DNA of 64,000 bases from Euphorbia lathyris (lineage: Eukaryota > Streptophyta > Magnoliopsida > Malpighiales > Euphorbiaceae): assembly GCF_963576675.1 (NCBI RefSeq), contig NC_088912.1, positions 57,978,895 through 58,042,894 on the forward strand, written 5' to 3'. The notes beneath the pieces were generated by a model. The model was not told the DNA's origin. It ran no database searches and was given only the letters and a program-made list of their open reading frames with translations. Below, one piece after another: positions 34,120 through 43,867 of the stretch (position 1 is the first letter of the stretch; each line of letters opens with the position of its first letter). A program made the translations under genes and the position numbers.

Positions 34120-34929
34120 GGAATAGACATCGTCGGGCCATTCCCTCCAACTCGCCGACAGAGGAAGTACGTGGTAGTGGCAGTGGATCATTTCACTAAG
34201 TGGGTAGAAGCCGAAGCTGTCTCCTCCATCACTGCAGAACGAATGGTGGAATTCGTCAAAGACAACATCGTGGGAAGATACGGTGTTCCGCATACCATCA
34301 TCACTGATAATGGAACACAGTTCAACTGTAGCGAGTTCAAAACTTTCTGTGAAGAGTTGGGTATTCTGAACAAATTTGCCTCCGTTTATTATCCCCAGTC
34401 CAACGGAATGACCGAAGTCACGAACCAGACGATCGTAAAAGGGATAAAGAAGAGATTGGGAGAGCATGATAAGAAGTGGGTGGATCAGCTGACGAGCGTT
34501 TTATGGGCTTATCGCACCACTCCTAGGACGGCCACAGGAGAAACACCATTCGCCCTCTCTCATGGTGTAGAGGCTGTGATCCCAGTCGAAATACAGGTCC
34601 CAAGCGATAGAGTGGCCTTTTATTGTGAGGAGGACAGCGGCAAAAGGCTAAGGGAAAGTCTGGATCAGGTAGGAGATCGAAGAGACCAAGCCTATGTACG
34701 CATGGCGGCGTATAAACAACGGATCGCCGCTTACCATGATAAAAATGCCAAGCTTGTGGATCTGAATGTAGGTGATCTTGTGCTCCGAAAGGCCGACAAA
34801 ATCCAGTCTCGAGAAGGCAAGGGCAAGTTAGGGCTCAATTGGACGGGTCCGTATCAGATAGTGGACAAGATTGGATCCGCCACATTTAAAATTCAGGACA
34901 TGGAGGGCAACACATTGCCGCGCACATAG
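34120..34929 (+). pseudogene. Tat-2 integrase core and C-terminal domain
   Basis: The frame continues across the TAG. The core has 'VAVDHFTKWVEAEA', 'HTIITDNGTQFNC' and 'YYPQSNGMTEVTNQTI', and the C-terminal 'GPYQIVDKIGSATFKI' follows. It ends at TAG 34927-34929, slightly before the usual 'LRKYF' end motif, which is still readable just downstream. Confidence 0.88.
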
Positions 34930-34998
34930 AACCTCCAAAATCTCCGCAAATATTTTGTCAGAATATGAGGTGTACACACGGTCTTGAGTACTCTTTTT

Positions 34999-35040
34999 CC
35001 TTTAGTAAGCTTTTTCCCATGTGGTTTTTCTTACTAAAGG
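34999..35040 (+). ncRNA. 11-bp perfect stem-loop after Tat-2 pol
   Basis: CCTTTAGTAAG (34999-35009) pairs with CTTACTAAAGG (35030-35040) around a loop containing TTTTTCCCATGTGG. It occupies the same position relative to pol as the hairpin trio of Tat-1. Confidence 0.5.
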
Positions 35041-35631
35041 TTTTAACGAGGCTCACCTATAAGACCTGCTTGCTGTAATAAAGCATTTCTCCCATTAATA
35101 AACATCATTTGTTCTATTATCTGTGTTATTTTTAAAGTTTATTGCAACAATATCAATATTCCAGTCTTAAAAAGAAGGGGGGGGGGGATCCAACGCTCTC
35201 CGCATTAACAAAGTATCGCTATCTCATAGCTACTTTTTCTCCTTAGACATAAGAGAATCTATCTTATGGGCGGATCCATCTCTGAGAGGATCCCAATCTC
35301 CGATAGAGTTAAAACGATCCTTGGACGCAAGGTCTTTACACTCTTTTACATATCCTTCCCAAAAAAGGATTCACAAGTCCTACGGGCGGATCACTTCACC
35401 TCAAAGACAGGTAGCAAATTGATCCCCTAGGCAGCTTTACTTCCTTCAATGGAATAAAACAGCTTCTAACTTTCACAAAGGTCCATGCAATGGAGTATGG
35501 CTGGCCACCTACTCCAAAATAAATCCTACATGCCTATATATTTACTTACGCAAACGTAATAGTAAAATAAATAGCTGCTATAAAGGATTAAACAAATTGT
35601 ACTTAAAGGATTTTTTACAAAAAGTAAACAA

Positions 35632-37905
35632 CTAAGTAATAATGGGAGCATCCTCCTTTACACTATCTTTGCTTACGACACTTGCCTGGGAAACCTCCTT
35701 CTCCAAAGCCTCGGATACGCCAGCCAAAGGTACCTCCTTCTCCACGGAAGATGTGGGACCAAGAGGAAGGGCGTTATCAGTGATCAGTTCTTCACCCGCC
35801 TTGGGGGTCACTTCCTCAAGCTCCACTAGCGTGACATTAGTGGAAGGCTTGCTTTCTTCCATGGGTCCCTTCATCCATCTCCGAACATATTCGCGGAGGT
35901 ATTCCTTAGCGTCTGACATTTTGTCATATTTGGCTACGTCCTCTTGGTCGGGGACGGCGAACTGCGGATCTATAAAATTAATCTCGGGATGCGCCAGGGA
36001 AAAGTACGCCATGAGCAGTTCGCCATAATAGAAGGCTTGTTCGCCCGCCATATATTCAGCTTCTCCTAGGGCGTCCTCATGGTTCTTGGCGTCTGTCACA
36101 ATCTTTTCCTTTAGCTTCTCGATTTCCGCATCTCTAAGGACTAAGGCGGCTGTGGCAGAGGCAAGGTTCGCATTAGCAGAAGCGATGTTCGCATTGGCTT
36201 CCGCTACCTCTTTCTCCAACTTTTGAATGGTTGCCTTATCTGCCACACCTTGAAGGAGCTCGGCCTCCATAGCACGTATGCGAGTATACATCTATCAAAA
36301 ACAAACAGTTTCGTTAAAAGAAAAGAGCAAAGGAACAACTTTTTCTACAAAAAGAAATCCTTTCTAGGGGACTCACCATAAGGAGCTCCGTTTTCCCCTT
36401 TTGCGCATGAATGGAACCAGGAATTTGGTTCTGATTCCTTTGCACTTCGCCCACCTGACCCAGGGCCTCATCCAAGTCGTTTATGATGGATTCATTCTCA
36501 AAAGATCCTTGAGCGCCATATTTGGCGGACCAGTATCCGCCCATATCAGGCTTCACCATCTGCACAAACATTCAAGGGTCAAAACGCAAGTCCAAAACTT
36601 GATGAACAGATAAAAATAAAAGGCAACTTACCTGTTCCATCTCCCCTACAGGCATGGCGGACCTCATGGCATCCGCCATAAGCTTAGGACCACCGGTGGC
36701 TATAGGTTTCCTCCTTTTTAGTGGAGGCTCAACCTTTGTTTCCGCAGGACGTTTTCCAGTATCCTTTTGAGGATTCGCCACTTGATCTTTCCTACGTGCC
36801 TCAGCCTCTAAGAACTTCCTACGCTTCTCTGCAATAGCGTGATTGGCCTTAGATAAACCCCTGCCAAAGAAAACATTAAAGTAATCAAAGTTCAAGAAGA
36901 AATAAAAGTTACCTTGGTCAAATTGCGCAATCTTGGAGTAAATAAACTGCTCCCCTCTCGGCGAATCAACGGAATATCGCTCATCATGAAAGCTAAAGCG
37001 TCTGCGTATGTCCATGCATCCGCCTTGATCTTCTTCATGAGCTCCGCCACCACTTCATCACTATCGGTCAATATTCGCATATCGCCCGCCATGTGTAAAG
37101 GCTTGGGATTCCAAAACGAGGGAAAACCTAGTGATTCGCCCTCTTTTATCTTCACATAGAAGAATTTCTCATCCCAGCAATGGACATTGGACATTTTGTC
37201 ACTGAATGGCGAATATACTCCGAATTTAGCGAAAGTGAGATAGGATTCGTACTTCCGTTTCGAGGGTTTATGGAAAGATCTAAAGATACGACCCGTATAT
37301 ACCACTCCTAAATTTGAGGCGAGGTAGCAGTCTAAAGCAATATCCAACCAACCGTTGGGATGCAGTTGGCTGGCCGTAATATCAAAGTAGGAGAGGATGT
37401 CCGCCATCATCTTTGGGAGAGGAAGTCGGAACCCTCTCTCCACATGACTGCAATATACTGTTAGAAAACCGCTAGGTGGACAGGAGGGTCGTTGATGGGC
37501 TGCGGCTAACTGAGTCTCATAATTATTGATCCAAGGGAAGCGATTCGCCAGATCCACTAGATCCGCGGCACTCATACGAGACGGAGTAGACTCCGCTCGA
37601 GGGTTCTTTTTCCTAGGTTGGATTGAAGAAGAGGCCATTGTCCCCGAAAAACACATGGACTTAACGGCCGGAGCGGTACCGGAGATAGAAGTAGAAAGAA
37701 CTTGATTCCTAGTGGAACGAGTTTGGTAGCGATTACACGCCGAGTTATAAAACCCAGCTAACTCAGAGCTAATGGAGTCCTCGGAGGAAGATGAGTTCTC
37801 CGATGACGAAGTGGTCCAACTAAAATCAACTACTATTTCAGGGGAAGGGGTCGAATTAAAAAGCTCCGAAGTTGATCTAGAAGATGAAGAAGAACTCCTA
37901 AACAT
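35632..37905 (-). CDS. Antisense spliced gene in Tat-2 ('putative gypsy type transposon' family)
   Basis: Minus-strand exons run about 37905-36913, 36860-36632, about 36561-36376 and 36291-35632. The N-terminal exon is Ser-rich, then shows the conserved block 'PPSGFLTVYCSHVERGFRLPL' and 'LHPNGWLDIALDCYLASNLGVVY', typical of the Transposase_28-type antisense ORFs. Exon 4 begins with a heptad-like Ala/Glu/Lys coiled coil. Junctions 2-3 and 3-4 are in phase; 1-2 is off by one base as I place it, so there is an indel or another splice site. The 'transposase' name is historical. Confidence 0.7.
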
Positions 37906-38165
37906 TCAGAACAAATCAAGTAAGAAAAGATGAACTTACATGAAATCGAAAAGCTTTGAACTCTGAAATTCCCAGGAAAAGCTTCGAGCAGTAAAGAAGA
38001 AAGTGAAGACGAAATGGAGAAGAGAGAGAAAGCAAGGGAGAAAGAAGGACGTCTTCTCTTTCCTAGGACAGTGCACCCGTTACACGTGTCACTCCTCGAT
38101 TGGCATTGAACAGAGTGCACATTAATACAGGTGTTCATGACGGCGCGCGGAAGCTCAAAAGCCCT

Positions 38166-38197
38166 AAAGGAATTTAAGGGACTTTTGGGGGGGCTTC
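38166..38197 (+). promoter_or_regulatory. Tat-2 polypurine tract region
   Basis: Purine-rich AAGGAATTTAAGGGA and a G run (near 38186-38192) end a few bases before the 3' LTR start TGATAAC at 38198. Confidence 0.45.
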
Positions 38198-38634
38198 TGA
38201 TAACATTGAGATATTATCCCAAGGACCGAAAGGGATATTCACCTGGAGAAACGCCGTGTACAGATCCCCAAAGAAGATCCGGTGAGGCGAATCTCCTCCT
38301 TCACCTGATTCACCACAGTAACGGCTAACCGCCGACTCGGCCATAAAGACCATTAATGAGCTATCAATTAGCAAACTGCCAGGTTAAAGATAACCTGTAA
38401 CCGCCATTAATGGAGCATTAATGGAGACTTTCTAGTTGCTGAAGGTTACGACTTCCTAGCTATATATAGCCTACATCCCTAGGCTATCAAGGTACACATC
38501 CTCACATCCTTTGTCAATTCAGTTTGTTCCCTTGATTCACCTTACTGACTTTGGCATCAGAGCTTCCCCCCGTCGAACCCAATGACGCCCCCCACAGGGA
38601 CGAAAGTTGATCAGAATTTCTCTACTTGTTATCA
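38198..38634 (+). repeat. Tat-2 3' LTR
   Basis: It is 437 bp and matches the 5' LTR with few substitutions except for lacking one 48-bp block. It ends TTGTTATCA before the TSD copy TTACT. Confidence 0.9.
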
Positions 38635-38639
38635 TTACT

Positions 38640-38887
38640 CGATCGTGCAAAATTAGGATCGCTATAAATTAGAGGTTCGAGTACTACAGAGTATCAGCGC
38701 TTCAAAGAACGATTACCTTCCAGGACGAGCTTGGCCAAGAAATAGAGGAAATGCTCCATGGAACATTTTTCCTGTGGAATATGAGATGAATATTGCAGAG
38801 GAGAAAGAGATATACCTTGTAATACATTCAGGTGTAGAAGCGGCATCTTGACCAAACATTGACGAGTACGAAGAAGATAGTGACTAA
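38640..38887 (+). pseudogene. MULE-2 unknown ORF, 3' part
   Basis: It continues the frame from 28645 after Tat-2. In-frame TAG (38654-38656) and TGA (38849-38851) precede the final TAA at 38885-38887. The C-terminus is acidic ('DEYEEDSD'). It converges with the PMD gene, whose stop is about 255 bp away. Confidence 0.5.
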
Positions 38888-38892
38888 TGTAA

Positions 38893-39005
38893 TATTTTAT
38901 GTCGTGGTAATGTATTTTTTTCAGTTTATGTCGTTGTAATGTATTTTTTCCAGTTTATGTCGTTGTAATGTATTTTTTTCAATTTATGTCGTGGTAATGT
39001 ATTTT
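38893..39005. repeat. Short tandem repeat between the unknown ORF and PMD gene
   Basis: Three to four copies of a unit with TTATGTCGTTGTAATGTATT lie in the convergent 3' intergenic region, spaced about 34 bp apart. Confidence 0.7.
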
Positions 39006-39142
39006 TAAATTTTTAATAATAATAATAATTTGGTATTAATGACATTGCAATAATAATAAAGCGTACCACAAAAAAAACGAAAATATCAAAATAACAAATT
39101 CAGTCATAATAGTACTAAAATACTTCGAAATACAGTCATAAC

Positions 39143-41637
39143 TCACTTTGCCAAATGCCAAGCACCCATAATCTGCTCTAACGACTGCCTATATACAATC
39201 GCAGCATCCTCGTCCAGATGACTCATGTGATCCAAAACAGTTTCACCCCAGGTAGCTAATCGACTAACCCACTGTCAAAAGTAACGAACAAAAAACAGAG
39301 TTAATATCACTTCACACTTCAGTAAATATCATTTCACATTTGTAGATCAGTAAAGAAAAACCAAAAATAACTTACAATCTCACTGTTCGAGCGAGTATAA
39401 ACAGTCGGTCCGGGTGCAACAATCTCCGGAAGTAGACGAGGGTGTACCAATGCATGTACTGATCCTCACAATCTGATGGAGTACGTGCTAGAGTGAATAC
39501 AGACAATCTAAGGACGGCCGACTGGGGAAAAGAGTCCCAAATACCCTGCACCATCACAGCTGGCACATCTACACGATACTTCAAACTGGCCCACGGACGC
39601 ACAGCCTTAGAAGGCTATAATATCGGTCTGGTAATGGTCTGCACATGTCCAAGCTATCGAAGGCATCTCCCCGGCATGTACGGCTCGATCACATCCCGAT
39701 ATCGTATCCATCCAGCGTATAGCGTCCTCGAGGTCCCCGTAATGGCATCAGGGCCATACGGCATCCACATCACCTACAGATGTATAAAATTACATTAACA
39801 CATACAAGTAATACAAATTTGTTTTAATTGAACAATATTTATAATTATATAGCAATTATACCTCATCTGCCGTCAACACATCAAGCTGGGCACGAAATGC
39901 TCTCAGCCGCTCATCGCTCTTCTCCATCGATATAGATGGCCACATCGAAGCCCTAGGAAGATCCGGGTCAACTATAATTGCCTCTCGATGTGGCCTGAAG
40001 CAAGGAAAATACTCGTAAATCCAGGACTGGAGCAATGTCATACAACCAGTCATCTGCCCGCAATCTCCTCTGCTAGCAATACCAAGATGACGATATAGAT
40101 ATGCTAGTGCAGCCGATCCCCAAGAAAGTCCAGCGGCTCTAGCTGCCGAGTCCTGCACCTCTAGCAGGCAAGAAGGTCGGATGCGGTCACCACTCTTGTC
40201 TACGAACAAGGTGGAACCGAGCATCAGCCACGTCCAAGCGATAACCTGTGTCTCAGGAATCCGATCACCTCTACAGTGCTCTATGATGGAAGCGGCTCGT
40301 ATACCACCAGAGGAATAGTGATCGGCATCTAACTCCACCCGAGTCATCCCAAACAAATCCATCACGCACTCCTTAAGCTCCTCAATACTCGCATCAGCAG
40401 TCACCATAGCACCATCTACGGGGATGCACAATATCTCCCACACATCATGCATCAAAATGGTCATCTCGCCGAACGGCATGTGAAATGATGACGTGTCTGG
40501 CTGCCACCGCTCTACAAATACCGTGATCAGAGTAGCATCTATGTGACTGTGCATAATACCAGGTAAATGGAACATGCCAGATGACTCGATACGTGACTGA
40601 ATTGTCCTAGAAGAAGAACTGTACCAATATCTCAGCTTCGCGCAATACCCTGATCTGGTATGACACCTAAGGACGCCCCTATCCTGACCGGCCCAAATAG
40701 CACATGCAACATGTCCCAGAAAGCTCGGGATCACAGCACCATCAAATGGACCCCGGGTACGGGGTCCTTCACAACCCAGTCATCCTCTGTAGCACTCCTC
40801 GAGCGCTTGCTGCTACCTGAAATTACAGTAAACGGTTTACATTAAATTTTTGGTATATTTTCCAATAATCACGATTAAAAAAAATAAAAATAAGCAGATT
40901 TTTAAATTTCTCTTACCAGAAGACGATCATGCAGTAGAAGAAAATCGTCTGTCTCGACCCCTCGTCACGACGCCACGAGGTATGGGGATAGTATCAGAAC
41001 TAGGACGAGGCATAGAGTCATCTCCGTCCATCTCTATATCAGTCGCCTCATCCTGTCCCTCAGCACGCTCCGCCTGTGCTGCATGTGCCCTCCGGGCGTC
41101 CGCTATGAACCGCTGCTGCTTTGTCCGCTCTCGCCGAGTAGATGCAGTAACAGGACATGAAGACGTGTGTCTGCGGTCAGATCCCGCCTCATCCTGTAAT
41201 ATTATTTATTTATTATATTTAATTTACCGTTTTTTTATTTTTTATGTGTTCGGGTCTGCCTACGCCCGGTCCGTACAATTTTTTTTTAAAAAATCAAAAT
41301 TTGGCCCGTTTTTGGCCTGGGCGGGTGGCTTACACCACCTAGCCGACGGGCCAAACGGGTGCGCCGTAAACGTTTGGCCCGTCGGCCAAACGGGCGCGGC
41401 ACGCGTTCCACCCTAAGGTGGAACGCGCGACGCATACTTGTTCCACCGTATGTGGAACGCGCAGCGCATACTTGTTCCACCGTATGTGGAACAAGTAAAT
41501 CGCACCCGTTTGGTGCGATTTCTGGAATTTTTGCCTCCGATTTCGGAGGCAAAAATCATGATTTCGTTAATTATTTGAACGGAAAAACTTACTGTAATAC
41601 CCATGTATCCTTTGCCCTTGCCTACTTTTGGTGCCAT
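39143..41637 (-). pseudogene. PMD gene of MULE-2, five exons
   Basis: Minus-strand exons are 41637-41593, 41193-40917, 40816-39862, 39773-39376 and 39271-39143, with GT-AG junctions. PMD signatures are 'AIWAGQDRGVLRCHTR', 'FHMPFGEMTILMHDVWEIL' and 'LSWGSAALAYLYRHLGIA'. Damage is a TGA at 40929-40927, a frameshift near 40745 and two TAGs in exon 4 (39656-39654, 39617-39615). It reads from the right TIR inward, opposite the transposase. PMD genes in MULEs have been described; the role in transposition is unknown. Confidence 0.8.
41325..41525. repeat. GC-rich inverted repeats in intron 1 of the MULE-2 PMD gene
   Basis: Palindromes such as TTGGCCCGTCGGCCAAACGG and repeated TTCCACCGTATGTGGAAC units fill the intron between a 45-nt first exon and exon 2. 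This mirrors the array in intron 1 of the transposase-OTU gene. Confidence 0.75.
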
Positions 41638-41717
41638 GTCGTTTTAGCTCGGTTTTTTGAAAATGGAAAGAAAGTAGAGAGGATTTGGAATTTTCAAATT
41701 TCTTGTTTGAAATAATG

Positions 41718-41776
41718 AGAAGGGCAATATGGTCAACAGGGTGCGGTGAATCGGAATGAGGGGGCGATATATAGCA
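41718..41776. promoter_or_regulatory. MULE-2 subterminal conserved block, right
   Basis: Inverted counterpart of 23890-23951, about 80-140 bp upstream of the PMD ATG at 41637. Confidence 0.6.
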
Positions 41777-41789
41777 GCTCACAAATTAA

Positions 41790-42480
41790 AATGGTAGTTG
41801 CTGATGTTTAAGGTCAAGCTAAGTGAAGTAGAACTCTTACATCATATTATGTGCAGATTTGTAAGCATTAGCTTCGATCATTTATATATATATATATTAT
41901 GGCAAATTGACAATCTTCTTCAAATCAAATAATAAATTCCATTTTCTGGTGTTTCAGGTATGTAGATTATCACTCTCGTAGATGAGCTGTACAATCATCA
42001 TTGCTTCTTTCCCCTCCTCACCTTGGAGGACACTTAGGTCCAAACTTTCATTTTCCTCTTCCGAAATAGTTAGGTGCGACAGATCAGCTTCCATTTCTGT
42101 ATTTTTTTCAACTGCTTTCTCCTCCTTCTCCAATAATCTACAGGCCCACTCCTTCTTTCCCCAAAACTCTGTGAATCACCTTCTAGTCAGAATATCGCAG
42201 CAATAGTATCTTGCTGGACCTCCCTCGCAGCTCTGCTCCAAGCCCCTCTCACCTTTGAAACCACACTTGAACCTGAATTTTGTGCAGAGCTCATGAATCG
42301 CAAATGAAATCAGATATAAGTGATTACTTCAGCATAAATATTTAATCAGTTTGCCTGTTTCCTTTGGGTTTTGTAATTTTCAATTTGAAGCGGAGCCAGA
42401 AGGTGCAAAACTTGGCAGAGAAAACTTAATTTAATTTAATTCAATTTAATTGCCTATTTCCTTTGGGTTTTGCAGTTTTA
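41790..42480 (-). other. Insert of unclear origin between PMD promoter block and right TIR
   Basis: The left arm has about 120 bp between TIR and promoter block, while the right arm has about 700 bp, so something was inserted or captured. On the minus strand a short frame starting 'MEADLSHLTISEEENESL' (near 42095) resembles the N-terminus of plant LINE ORF1 proteins, but it is short. It could also be a captured host fragment. Confidence 0.3.
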
Positions 42481-42486
42481 AATATT

Positions 42487-42891
42487 CATTTTGAATATTG
42501 GGTTGATTTTAATATCTAATTTTTAATTAATTGATTTTAGAGAAATTAAGAAAGATGAGAGAGAATAGAGAGAAAAAGACGAAAGGGAGAGGAGACAGGA
42601 AGGAGAAGAAAAATAAGAAATTAAAAATAGATGGATAAGATAGTATAATTTATTTATATTTTTTATTTTGGGATTTGTTTGTGATAATTAGATAATAAGG
42701 AGGGTTAATTTATAAAATAAATAAATATAAGGACAAAATTAACTCTTTTCCCTTTGACTTTTAACATTATTAGTCAATTTAGTTTGCGTTTGCTAACGGA
42801 ATGAACCTCAAGGTACCAGTTTATAAATTTTTAAACCACAAGGGTGCCGATCGAAAACAGGTGTAACCATAAGGTTTATTTTTGTACTTTT
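42487..42891 (-). repeat. MULE-2 right terminal inverted repeat
   Basis: Inverted match to 23362-23772, ending just before the TSD copy ATCTTAAAAA at 42892-42901. Confidence 0.85.
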
Positions 42892-42901
42892 ATCTTAAAA
42901 A

Positions 42902-43178
42902 TATTACTTACATCATTATCGATGTACATTCCTATCATCTGAAGTCTTCTGAACCACTTTACATTCGATTGGTAGAGATCCAAGCTAAGCACTTCTTTGT
43001 TGTCATTTTTCTTTGCATTACTCAACCAATCTTCGTACTCCTTAAGCAAACATGCATCGATACATTCACGCCTATCTTGAATATCGTCAACATTGCAGAT
43101 CACTGGTTCTCTTTCACCGTCAACTCTACCTACATATTCCTCTACCTCGTCCATGACCTCGTCCTCTACCACTTCCAC
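42902..43178 (-). pseudogene. Ulp1-like gene of the outer MULE, N-terminal half
   Basis: From ATG 43178 an acidic N-terminus ('EVVEDEVMDEVEEYVG') leads to the pre-catalytic part, with a GTAAGT donor near 42915. The remainder continues at 23351 and below on the other side of MULE-2. The halves abut once MULE-2 and one TSD copy are subtracted. Confidence 0.65.
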
Positions 43179-43249
43179 CTTTCATCCTTTTATCTTATTT
43201 GACAACCACCTATAAAACATATATTCAGAGAACAAGTCATCAAATTGAA

Positions 43250-43425
43250 ATCCTTATCGCATTCATAATAAATATGATAAGTTATATATAAACTCATTGT
43301 CGCATCCAATCGCATTCACGACAGATGCGACAAGTTATATATTCACGACAAATGCGACAAGCTTAAAAGTAAACTCCTTGTCGCATCTAGTCGCATTCAC
43401 GATAAATGCGACAAGCTTAAAAGAA
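43250..43425. repeat. Hairpin-forming GCGACAAG repeats of the outer MULE, copy B
   Basis: Units with TTGTCGCAT...GCATTCACGA...ATGCGACAAG lie upstream of the Ulp1 ATG, and the same family lies at 22316-22525. They probably belong to the terminal or promoter region of the outer MULE. Confidence 0.65.
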
Positions 43426-43599
43426 CAGAAACATCTAAATAACAAAGCCATTTGAAAGTTTTACCTTTTGAACACTATCTTGTATTTGTCCTTCAGGCAC
43501 TATCTTGTATTTAAGATCAAGTTTTACCTTTTGAACACTCGTATTTTTTGAGGGAATCTAAAACCGTACCTAAAGATAGAGCTGGGCACCCCAGGGACG

Positions 43600-43601
<2 letters not shown>

Positions 43602-43639
<38 letters not shown>
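43602..43639. repeat. (AT)n microsatellite
   Basis: An uninterrupted run of about 19 AT dinucleotides lies near the truncated end of Athila-1. Confidence 0.95.
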
Positions 43640-43642
<3 letters not shown>

Positions 43643-43867
43643 ATAGAGAAAGCAGTTCAAAACTGACAACCGAAAAACAAATGCAAAGGAAAGATTAAAG
43701 CAATCAACGATATTCATAAAAGATAAATAAATAAAAACTGAAAGCATAAATGATTGTTCAAATTTGAATTAAAACCGGGAAAACCCGATTTCCTCTTTTA
43801 CTCAATCCTTCTTCAGGATCTTTGGATTCTTCTCCGTTGTGCTTGGGAGAGAACCCTGCGGCATTTC

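Larger units (their letters stand above)
28646..38634 (+). mobile_element. Tat-2: complete Tat-lineage Ty3/gypsy element with short LTRs
   Basis: LTRs at 28646-29130 and 38198-38634 are bounded by the TSD TTACT (28641-28645, 38635-38639). The interior holds gag, protease, RT, RNase H, second RNase H, integrase, a hairpin after pol and an antisense spliced gene. Gag-pol has nonsense codons and frameshifts, so it is not autonomous now. It sits inside the unknown ORF of MULE-2, which makes it younger than that insertion. Confidence 0.92.
23362..42891 (+). mobile_element. MULE-2: Mutator-like element with transposase-OTU, unknown ORF and PMD genes
   Basis: It has long terminal inverted repeats (23362-23772 and 42487-42891) flanked by the 10-bp direct repeat ATCTTAAAAA (23352-23361, 42892-42901). 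A 9-11 bp TSD and long TIRs are typical of MULEs. It is about 19.5 kb with Tat-2 and about 9.5 kb without. A transposase-OTU gene and an unknown ORF read rightward, and a PMD gene reads leftward. It sits inside the Ulp1 gene of an older MULE. Confidence 0.85.

Noticed and set aside
35632..37905. A true transposase in Tat-2
   Set aside because: The family name 'gypsy type transposon' is historical; no DDE or other catalytic motif is visible.
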